45,887 bases of DNA from an uncultured Oscillospiraceae bacterium (GTDB taxonomy: Bacteria; Bacillota; Clostridia; Oscillospirales; Acutalibacteraceae): contig CAJMBP010000002.1 in NCBI GenBank assembly GCA_905211675.1, positions 1 through 45,887 of the forward strand. The letters are read 5' to 3'. Positions 1 through 7,354 of this stretch are shown piece by piece. A program made the translations under genes and the position numbers. The notes under the pieces were generated by a model. The model did no database searches and was not told where the DNA came from. It saw nothing but the letters and a program-made list of their open reading frames with translations. Within the stretch, counting starts at the first letter, position 1. Every line of letters begins with the position of its first letter.

Positions 1-142
1 GAAGCGGATAAATTACGATATAACCTATTGACAAAAGTAAAACAAATCTAAATATTGAATAAACTATTTTAGAACCGTGTTTTACATATTTTAGAGCTCT
101 CAGACGGTTGGCTTCGGAAACATTTTTTAAAGGATTTTTCAT
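1..142 (-). CDS. Carbohydrate ABC transporter permease (MalG-like), N-terminal fragment cut by window edge
   Basis: Only the first 47 codons are in the window; the gene runs leftward off the edge. The ATG at 142 is chosen because GGAGG lies about 9 nt upstream. The ATG at 149 is in another frame that stops after 26 codons. The peptide starts MKNPLKNVSEANRLRALKY, a basic cytoplasmic tail, and then enters a hydrophobic segment from about residue 27 that ends in IYPL. This is the usual look of the first membrane helix of MalG-type sugar permeases. It follows the permease at 162-1067 by 19 bp, so the two probably form a second permease pair of this locus. The family assignment rests on a short N-terminus plus context; the EAA loop that would prove it lies outside the window. 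Confidence 0.7.
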   Translation of the reverse strand, partial: MKNPLKNVSEANRLRALKYVKHGSKIVYSIFRFVLLLSIGYIVIYPL

Positions 143-161
143 TTTTCATCAGCCTCCTGTC

Positions 162-1067
162 TTAAGCTTCATAGCGTTTCATAACAAACTTGCTGAACAA
201 GAATATTACGATACCCATAAACAACGCTACCAGCAAGAAATAGAACCAAATCATAGCTGAAGGCATATCATACTGGGTTGCGCGTATTTTAAGATATACA
301 TCTTCAATAAGCGGATTACGCTCATTTATAAACAGCTCAACCATGGTAAATACGCCGACCAGCAGCGTTATACGCGAAAGCATTGGGAAGGTGATGAACC
401 AAAATTCCTCCCACTTGGTGGCGCCCTCAACCCTTGAAGCTTCATAAAGAGTAGCGGGAATTGACTGTAAGCCCGAAATGAAAAGCACTATTTGAATACC
501 GCATGACCATATAAGATTAAATATGTTGTTTATGGCGGTTGAAACAAACGCCGCTATTTCGGTACTTAGGTTAAGCGCTCCCGTTAAATCTTCAACTGAA
601 ATAAGTCCCGACGACATACCTGCCGAGGTTCCCATTTCCGAAAGAGATTCATCGGTTGTGGCAAAAATAAGGTTCATAACATAGCCCGAAGCAATAATAA
701 CCGGCAGGAAATACAGCGCTCTGAAAAACAGACGGCCGCGGAACTTCTGATTAAGAATCATTGCCAAAATAAGACTCAAAACCAAGATAATAGGCAGTGA
801 ATACGCCATCTGAGCCAAAGACTCTTTGAGCATTGTTGTATAGTTAGGGTCGCGCTTTAAAAGCTCAATATAATTTTCAAAGCCTACCCACGTAGTTTGT
901 ACACCGTCAGAGGTTACTGTAACCGCTGAAAAAGAGTAAATTATAGACTGAACAATCGGAATAAAGAAGAACACTATAAGTCCGATTATCCACGGAAGAA
1001 CGAACATAAAACCGTAGCGAGATTTCAGTTCTTCAATACCGCGTCCTTTTTTCAGTTTGGTTTTCAT
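162..1067 (-). CDS. Carbohydrate ABC transporter permease (MalF-like), second pair
   Basis: This is a 301-residue inner-membrane subunit of a CUT1-type sugar importer. About six hydrophobic segments are visible, beginning with FVLPWIIGLIVFFFIPI near residue 22. The ATPase-contacting EAA loop is present near residue 210 (EASRVEGATKWEEFWFITFP), with the conserved Gly and the closing Pro. Start: an ATG with a GGGGGTG ribosome site about 8 nt upstream; it overlaps the stop of the preceding DUF5696 gene by 4 nt (ATGA), indicating translational coupling. No ATPase subunit is seen here. In Firmicutes such permeases commonly share a distant MsmX-like ATPase, which is an inference for this locus. An insert of about 40 residues lies between the helices near residues 135-175 (SLSEMGTSAGMSSG and following), longer than in standard MalF-like proteins of this length class. 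Confidence 0.92.
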   Translation of the reverse strand: MKTKLKKGRGIEELKSRYGFMFVLPWIIGLIVFFFIPIVQSIIYSFSAVTVTSDGVQTTWVGFENYIELLKRDPNYTTMLKESLAQMAYSLPIILVLSLILAMILNQKFRGRLFFRALYFLPVIIASGYVMNLIFATTDESLSEMGTSAGMSSGLISVEDLTGALNLSTEIAAFVSTAINNIFNLIWSCGIQIVLFISGLQSIPATLYEASRVEGATKWEEFWFITFPMLSRITLLVGVFTMVELFINERNPLIEDVYLKIRATQYDMPSAMIWFYFLLVALFMGIVIFLFSKFVMKRYEA

Positions 1068-3319
1068 TGTGCCGCACCCCCTGTTACGATGTAGTTTAAC
1101 GCCGCTATTTCACCTGCAGGTGACTGCGCCGGAGCATTGTTATAATTTACATAAACAGTAACTCCGTTATCAAATACCGTGCAGTGAACACCCGAAGAAA
1201 CAAGTGTATTTGAAACGATTTTTGCTTTGTTTATACTGTTGTAATACTCTGCAAGAGAATCGTACGCGGCAAGTATATCGTTTTTAACACTTGAATACAC
1301 CGTGCTGTAAAAATACGGATAAACGGCGTCTATGAGCTTGTTGTCCCACTGATTTATAACGGTGTAACTAAGACCCATACCGCCCTCAACTGCGCCGAGC
1401 AGAGTTTTCTGAGGGTTTGCAGTCAAATTTACAGAACCGCAGGTCATTGGAACATAGCCCTTGAATACCATTGCGTAGAACGGAACATCCTCAACAAAAG
1501 TATAGCCCTTATCAGATGACACGGGGGCATCAACAATTAAGTCTGCCGCAACGGCGGTAAAATCGTTGGCGTCGGAAGCCATAAGCTTTTGCTTGCTTTC
1601 ACTAACCTGTTTAAGCGCATCTGTTACGGCGGCGCTGTAACCGTTTCTCGCATTGAAATCTACGGTTGAATGATAGTTTGAATAGTCGGAATATACGAAT
1701 GATGTTAATGTATCAAGCGAAATACCGCTTACATTCATTTTGTTGTTATATTTAATCGCTTTAGAAACAGCATCGGCAAAATTTATCGGGCGAAGCAGAC
1801 GGTAAACCTGAGCTTCGGCATTTTGATGAGTTGCCTTGTCGGGTATATACTGCTGGGCTTTTATAATACCGCTGTTCATAACGGCATCGCCGTAGTAAGA
1901 AAATCCGCCGCCCGAAGAATTAAATCTTACAAGGTCATAATCAAAATACAAATCTACGCCCTTATCGCCGCAAAGCGAAGACAGCTTTTTAACCTCACTG
2001 ACAGAGCCGATATTACCGTTTACATCAAAGCCTCCGCCGATCTCACCGAGGTCGATACCGCTTGAACCGAAGCCCTTAAGCTGTACCGAAAGATTTTTAA
2101 CGCTGCCGCTTAGTTCTTCGATAATTTCATTTGCCTGTTTTACCGTTGTTGTTGCATAAACCGTGTCATACGGTATTCCCAAAAAAGACTTTTTAATTTG
2201 TGTGCCGCCTATAAGGCTGACATTGAGCGACTTTTCATCTCCGCCCTCTTTAAGACCTTTTTCTTTAACAAGATAATCGCGGTAAATATCTGCCATGGCA
2301 GAATAGTTTGCTTTATCGCCGCTTAACGGATAGAACCTTACCGAGAAAACATTTTCAATCATATTTTCGGGGTAGATATTTGCATAATATGTGCTTCTGA
2401 AGGCTCTTGCCTCATGATTTGTGTAACCGCGAAGCTGGAATGTCGGATAAACAGCAGAAAATTTGTACGATGTATTTCCGACAGTGCATTTTAATGTTGC
2501 GGTTTCGGCTCCGCTGTCGATTATGGTAAATCCACCCTTTTCACCCGATTTGTAGCCGTAAACGGGCATACGAATCGACTGTTCCTGAGTGGTGATGTAC
2601 TTATCCTCCATTGTGTAATCGTCGCCGTACACAAATGCCGAATAATTCAAGCCCTGCGCACTGTAAGATTTAACATTGGTAAGCGCACCCGAACCTGACG
2701 GAATAAACAGATAAGAATTTGCCGTATCGTTTTCAACCGAGTTCATAAAAGGAGCAATTGAGACATAGGTTATTCTCAATCTGTCCTCCTGTATTTTGGA
2801 AGAATCGACAGATATGCTCAAATAGTCGTCTTTAAGCAAATAATCTACGGGAACCATAAACTTTTGACCATCGAAATAATATTCAACGGTAATGCCGTTT
2901 TCTATCTTTTTAACAACCGTACGGCCGCCGCTTACAGAGCCGTCATAGCTTGTAGCAACGGTATTGCCGCCGCCGCGAACATCGGGGTCAATGTAGCCCA
3001 CCTCTATAGCAGACTGCACAAACACATGGTCTTTTATAGGCAAACCAAATGAGTCGTACTGTACCTCGCCGCTTGAGCTCGGGCAAACATCCCATTTGGT
3101 TCCGCTTGCAATATCCACAAGACGAACCGAACCTGTTTCGGCGTCATATTCCATAGAAAATTTGTCGTTTTGGGCAATTACCTCACCCTCCGATAAAACA
3201 GAGGATGAAACTTTTTCGTCAAAGGGCTTCTGCGACGGTGTGTAACTGCCGCCGCTGCAAGCCGTAAGACCAAAAAGGAGGAACAAACAAATTATTATAC
3301 TGAAAATACGCTTTTTCAT
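1064..3319 (-). CDS. DUF5696-type lipoprotein, putative glycan-active or glycan-binding
   Basis: A 751-residue exported lipoprotein. The N-terminus has a basic start, a hydrophobic core and a lipobox LTAC with the lipidated cysteine at residue 21, so it is predicted to be anchored on the outer face of the membrane. I recognise the overall pattern as the DUF5696 family, which travels with sugar ABC permeases and Yip1 proteins in Firmicutes. The middle and C-terminal parts alternate strand-like and helix-like stretches (for example KKLSSLCGDKGVDLYFDYD near residue 455). This resembles a TIM-barrel glycosidase, but I cannot name catalytic residues. The start ATG has AAAGGAGG 7 nt upstream. It sits 13 bp after the propeller/Yip1 gene and overlaps the next permease by 4 nt. 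Function is unproven; processing or capture of an imported glycan is the best guess. Confidence 0.75.
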   Translation of the reverse strand: MKKRIFSIIICLFLLFGLTACSGGSYTPSQKPFDEKVSSSVLSEGEVIAQNDKFSMEYDAETGSVRLVDIASGTKWDVCPSSSGEVQYDSFGLPIKDHVFVQSAIEVGYIDPDVRGGGNTVATSYDGSVSGGRTVVKKIENGITVEYYFDGQKFMVPVDYLLKDDYLSISVDSSKIQEDRLRITYVSIAPFMNSVENDTANSYLFIPSGSGALTNVKSYSAQGLNYSAFVYGDDYTMEDKYITTQEQSIRMPVYGYKSGEKGGFTIIDSGAETATLKCTVGNTSYKFSAVYPTFQLRGYTNHEARAFRSTYYANIYPENMIENVFSVRFYPLSGDKANYSAMADIYRDYLVKEKGLKEGGDEKSLNVSLIGGTQIKKSFLGIPYDTVYATTTVKQANEIIEELSGSVKNLSVQLKGFGSSGIDLGEIGGGFDVNGNIGSVSEVKKLSSLCGDKGVDLYFDYDLVRFNSSGGGFSYYGDAVMNSGIIKAQQYIPDKATHQNAEAQVYRLLRPINFADAVSKAIKYNNKMNVSGISLDTLTSFVYSDYSNYHSTVDFNARNGYSAAVTDALKQVSESKQKLMASDANDFTAVAADLIVDAPVSSDKGYTFVEDVPFYAMVFKGYVPMTCGSVNLTANPQKTLLGAVEGGMGLSYTVINQWDNKLIDAVYPYFYSTVYSSVKNDILAAYDSLAEYYNSINKAKIVSNTLVSSGVHCTVFDNGVTVYVNYNNAPAQSPAGEIAALNYIVTGGAAQ

Positions 3320-3332
3320 TATTTTTCCTCCT

Positions 3333-5426
3333 TTAAATTGTGATAATTTCGGTTACAAGCGTTGCTATAAACGCACCGAATTGCTGAATAAGAATAATGA
3401 GCATAATAATTAGGAATACGATTATTGCCATACCTATAACGGTAAGGAATGTAGTCCAAAGGAACTTGCCCATTGAATAGTCGTGAATTTTCATCATACC
3501 GTTTGCAAGCATAAGAACAAAATAAATAGTTGCGATGGTAGAAAGAATACCAAGGAAGCTTGCCTCAACCGGCAGCAGCACATTAGTCAGAATAATGTAA
3601 ATTATTCCGGCAAGAATAAGCGGCTGCAGGCTGTAACAGGTAACAATTATAATTTCCTTCATTTTACCCTTACCGCCAAGCAGAGTCGAAACCAGCCAGT
3701 TTGCTGCTATCCAAAGAACAACCAAGCCTGCCGAGCGTATAAGAACTATCAGGCTGTTAAAGGATGCCGGATCATAGTTTGTAAACATAAATCCGCCCGA
3801 AATGGAACGCATAACCGTAACAACATAGTAAAGAACCAACAGCATAAGTGAGAGCGGAATTGAACCGAGCTGTTTTTCTTTAATGTCGGTAAAGCAGCTT
3901 GACGGGTGCATCGCCGTAGAAAGCATAAGATTTAAAGAGGGATTTTTAATAAATGTAATCTTTTTCTTGTTGGTTACAAACATCAGTACAATTGCACCGA
4001 TAACTACAACAACCAAAATTATAAAAATCAAGGTGAAATTATCGCTTATAAAATCTTTACGCACATACTCAAAAGCAACGGCGTAGGTTTCTTTATCGTA
4101 TCCTAATTTTGCGTAATAAAGCGCTTTGCCGTAATCCTCTTCTTCAAGATATGCGTTTGCAAGTCCGCTGTAAGCGAGCTGACTGTTGGCATCCTGAATC
4201 AAAACCTCGTTCCAACCGTCTTTTACCTTGTCATACTCACCTTCAAGTGTAAGATAATTAAGTTCTTTTACATTTTTTCCGTACTCGTTGATATTGAATA
4301 AAGAAATATAACCCGTAGATGTATCGGCAATCAGAACCTGCGCGCCGTTATTCTTTAAAACCATAGCACACGATTCTATAAAGGTTCCCTGCTGGTCGCC
4401 AAGACCCATACCGCCGCCGAAAACGGTTACCGTACGGCAATCGGAGTCGTAAACAAACACCTTATCATAGCGCGAATCAAGCGCGTAAACATAGCCGTAA
4501 TCGTCAATTTCGATATCGCAGAAATCCTGCTTATACAAATCATCTACGCCGATGAACTTTACATCGCCGAAAACGCCGTCAGGTTTTAAAATATTTGTAC
4601 CGTCACCGGGGCTTAAACGCCTTATCATTAACTTTCGTTGGTCTTCGGCTAAACTTGTGTAACCGTTACTTGTATAAACAAATCCCTTTTCATCAACCGC
4701 AATATCAACAAATGAATAAGGCACCTTTTTCATTGAATTGGCGTGCTTTTCAACATTTGGGAACAAGCGGTTTGAAATGTTTGTAAGTACAGACGCTACC
4801 GTTACGTTGACTGTATTTGCACCATAGAAGCCCAAGAAGGTTCTGTCGGGCGAATAAAGCAGCGCGCCGTAAAAGCAACCGTCGCTTACAACATAAATAT
4901 AACCGCTGGGATCGATTGTAATCTTGGTAGGTCTGAAATTAAAATCAGTAGGAATAAGCGTAGACTCCGGCACAGTAATTGTGTCAAGCAATTCACCAGA
5001 GGTATTTATAATATAGATATTTGCGCCCTCGGTGTTACAAACATAAATTTTGCCGTCGTTAAAGTAAATTCCTTTTGCGTTATTATAATCTATAGAACCG
5101 TTTATTAAACCTATTTCCTTAACAAAATTATAGTTACTGTCTAAAACTACAATACGCGAATTTGCATCAAGTATATAAATATTCTCATTGTTGTCTTTGC
5201 ACATGGCCGTGATTGACGTTAGGCGCTCTACTCCTAAATCCGTTACATCGATAAGCCTGTCAAAATCATACATAGGCTTGGAATAAACGGGTTTTCCCTG
5301 CTTGGTAACACCTTGCCAATAGGTGTAGGTGTCGGTCGGAACAGCGGCAGAAACAGCAGTTACCGCACCGGCTACCAAGCATACAGCCAAAATCACAGCA
5401 AAAAGACGACATAATGCTTTTTTCAC
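3333..5426 (-). CDS. Secreted beta-propeller (NHL-like) domain fused to a Yip1 membrane domain
   Basis: A 697-residue fusion protein. A signal peptide occupies about residues 1-28 (ends AVTAVSA). Residues ~50-390 contain NHL-like propeller blades with recurrent patterns such as ITIDPSGYIYVVSDG, IAVDEKGFVYTSNG and IEIDDYGYVYALDSR. A short TPR-like helical pair follows (SGLANAYLEEEDYGKALYYA, near 430). Then come one membrane helix (~470-490) and a C-terminal Yip1-type domain with about five membrane helices (~505-695). The start is taken as the GTG at 5426: AAAGGAG lies 9 nt upstream of it, whereas it abuts the upstream in-frame ATG at 5435 with no spacing. The propeller is predicted extracellular. 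It lies between the two permease pairs, so it may scaffold or sense substrate for the importer; that role is inference. Confidence 0.8.
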   Translation of the reverse strand: MKKALCRLFAVILAVCLVAGAVTAVSAAVPTDTYTYWQGVTKQGKPVYSKPMYDFDRLIDVTDLGVERLTSITAMCKDNNENIYILDANSRIVVLDSNYNFVKEIGLINGSIDYNNAKGIYFNDGKIYVCNTEGANIYIINTSGELLDTITVPESTLIPTDFNFRPTKITIDPSGYIYVVSDGCFYGALLYSPDRTFLGFYGANTVNVTVASVLTNISNRLFPNVEKHANSMKKVPYSFVDIAVDEKGFVYTSNGYTSLAEDQRKLMIRRLSPGDGTNILKPDGVFGDVKFIGVDDLYKQDFCDIEIDDYGYVYALDSRYDKVFVYDSDCRTVTVFGGGMGLGDQQGTFIESCAMVLKNNGAQVLIADTSTGYISLFNINEYGKNVKELNYLTLEGEYDKVKDGWNEVLIQDANSQLAYSGLANAYLEEEDYGKALYYAKLGYDKETYAVAFEYVRKDFISDNFTLIFIILVVVVIGAIVLMFVTNKKKITFIKNPSLNLMLSTAMHPSSCFTDIKEKQLGSIPLSLMLLVLYYVVTVMRSISGGFMFTNYDPASFNSLIVLIRSAGLVVLWIAANWLVSTLLGGKGKMKEIIIVTCYSLQPLILAGIIYIILTNVLLPVEASFLGILSTIATIYFVLMLANGMMKIHDYSMGKFLWTTFLTVIGMAIIVFLIIMLIILIQQFGAFIATLVTEIITI

Positions 5427-5458
5427 TGTTCTCATCTCCTTTGAAATATTTGCAAACT

Positions 5459-6373
5459 TTATTCCTTAATACCTGCGCTGCTCATTGATTCGGCAACACT
5501 GCTTTGCGAAACAAGGAACACGATTATAGGCGGTATCATCATTATACAGGTAACCGCCATTGCAGAACCCGAACGGGCTACACCGCCGGCAGTAATTTGA
5601 GTTACTACCTGTGGCAAAATTTTAAGCTCTTCGGAGAAAATCTTGCCGCCCGGAACTGTTTGCCAAATATCACGGAAGGTGAAAAGTAAAAGGGTAAGCC
5701 AAATCGGCTTTATTGTAGGCATTACTATTGACCAGAAAACCTTAAACTGATTTGCACCGTCAATTTTGGCGGCCTCAAGTAATGCGTCGGGAACATAACC
5801 TTCGATATACTGCTTACCGAGGAATACGCCCATTGTTGACGCCATAGGCGGTAAAATATATATCCAGTAGGTATCTAACAGTTTAAGACCCGAAAAAATC
5901 AAATATTGCGGAACAGCAAGCGTGTATGAGTTAAACATAAGCGCAAACTGAATAGCCCAGAATATTGCCTTGCGCCCTTTAAAGGTGGCTTTTGAAATTG
6001 AATATGCTGCCATAAGAGCAATAATAATGTAAATAAATGTTGTAATAAAGGATATTACTACACTGTTGAAAATGTATCTTGACAGCGGAACCCTGAGGCT
6101 TGCCATTAAATCGGGCAATATTGTGTAGTTGCCTATTGTAGGTCTATGCACAAAAAACCTCGGCGGGAATATAAGCAGCTCATCAAGAGGTTTAAAAGAA
6201 GTGCACACACAGTAGATAAGCGGAAGCATGGAAAATAAACCGCCCGCTAACAAAAATACCACCAGCATGAAGTTGCCGAATTTAGAACGTGTGTAGCGCT
6301 TGACCGCAGATTTTTTGCCGCGTTTGTCTTCAAAATATTGCACTAAAAATAGTTTTTTATGTTTCTGTGCCAC
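5459..6373 (-). CDS. Carbohydrate ABC transporter permease (MalG-like), first pair
   Basis: A 304-residue membrane subunit of a CUT1-type importer. A basic cytoplasmic N-terminus leads into a first helix (GNFMLVVFLLAGGLFSMLPL), and about six helices follow. The EAA loop near residue 205 (LLEAAKIDGANQFKVFWSIV, followed by MP) carries the conserved Glu-Ala-Ala, Gly and Pro that dock the ATPase. The start is assigned to GTG at 6373 because a GAGGTG ribosome site lies 6 nt upstream; longer in-frame reading would need a TTG at 6394 with no ribosome site. It is separated by 10 bp from the MalF-like partner upstream and is followed by the propeller/Yip1 gene. The substrate cannot be read from the sequence. 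Confidence 0.92.
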   Translation of the reverse strand: MAQKHKKLFLVQYFEDKRGKKSAVKRYTRSKFGNFMLVVFLLAGGLFSMLPLIYCVCTSFKPLDELLIFPPRFFVHRPTIGNYTILPDLMASLRVPLSRYIFNSVVISFITTFIYIIIALMAAYSISKATFKGRKAIFWAIQFALMFNSYTLAVPQYLIFSGLKLLDTYWIYILPPMASTMGVFLGKQYIEGYVPDALLEAAKIDGANQFKVFWSIVMPTIKPIWLTLLLFTFRDIWQTVPGGKIFSEELKILPQVVTQITAGGVARSGSAMAVTCIMMIPPIIVFLVSQSSVAESMSSAGIKE

Positions 6374-6383
6374 TGCAGTCACC

Positions 6384-7337
6384 TCACTTCTCAAACATCT
6401 TAAGTATTTTGCCTACCAAAAGTCTTGCCGTTACCATCATAATAAACAGCACTACCGACATTGCGCAGGCATAACCCAACTCATAACGAACCGTTGCCAT
6501 ATCGGTCATAAGCGATACTATTGTATCAACCGCATAACCCTTACTTGGGTAACCGGCAAGTTCTATCATAATTGTGCTTGCCGAGAAGGCACTTTGAATT
6601 TGCATAACCGCACTGAACAAGAGCATTGGCTGCATTGCAGGAAGGGTGATGTAACGCAGTTCCTGCCAACGGTTTCTGATACCGTCAATAGCGCCTGCCT
6701 CGTACATATCGCGGCTTACATTCTGCAAGCCCGAAATATTTGAAAGGAACGAAACGCCCATGCTTTGCCACAACTGCACCACAATAATAATAGGCATAAG
6801 GTAGGCCTCGGTTTTGAGGTACTGAATAGGCTCGGTTATAACACCGATTGACAGCAAAAGGCTGTTTACATAACCGTAACTGTCGCCGGCAAAGGCTACC
6901 TTCCAAATGAAATATGCGTTACCTACAAGCGAAGGAGCATAGAACATAAACGAAAGCACAGCACGGGTTTTAGGCTCAAATTCGTTTACAAACCAAGCAA
7001 GTACAAACGAAAGCAAAAAGCCTAACGGGCCTGCAATAATTGCAAACACAAGCGTATTTCTTGCGGTAGTGCCAAAGGTTGCATCTTCAACAATCATTCG
7101 GCGGTAATTGTCAATACCTATGAACTTAGGCGATGAAATCATATCGAATGAGGTAAAACTAAGTACCATAGACGACAGTATAGGCAAAACAGTGAATACA
7201 AAGAAGAAAATCAAGAAGGGAGCAAGCATTATAAGCATGGGTATATGCTCGGTCAAGATTTTATCTTTTGAAGCTTTGCTTAATTTTTTTGACGCCGCAG
7301 GCATTACCGCCGCATTGCCGTTTTTATTGTTAAACAT
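6384..7337 (-). CDS. Carbohydrate ABC transporter permease (MalF-like), first pair
   Basis: A 317-residue inner-membrane subunit. After about 30 polar residues the first helix begins (IPMLIMLAPFLIFFFVFTVL). The sequence has six helices and an EAA loop near residue 225 (MYEAGAIDGIRNRWQELRYI, then TLPAMQP) with the conserved Gly and Pro. An AAGGAGGAGAG ribosome site precedes the ATG. It follows the solute-binding protein gene by 17 bp. This is the standard order binding protein, MalF-type, MalG-type of the CUT1 family, so these three are presumably one importer. The second pair at the left end of the locus is less similar to it than a recent tandem duplication would be. Confidence 0.93.
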   Translation of the reverse strand: MFNNKNGNAAVMPAASKKLSKASKDKILTEHIPMLIMLAPFLIFFFVFTVLPILSSMVLSFTSFDMISSPKFIGIDNYRRMIVEDATFGTTARNTLVFAIIAGPLGFLLSFVLAWFVNEFEPKTRAVLSFMFYAPSLVGNAYFIWKVAFAGDSYGYVNSLLLSIGVITEPIQYLKTEAYLMPIIIVVQLWQSMGVSFLSNISGLQNVSRDMYEAGAIDGIRNRWQELRYITLPAMQPMLLFSAVMQIQSAFSASTIMIELAGYPSKGYAVDTIVSLMTDMATVRYELGYACAMSVVLFIMMVTARLLVGKILKMFEK

Positions 7338-7354
7338 AATTTGCTCTCTCCTCC

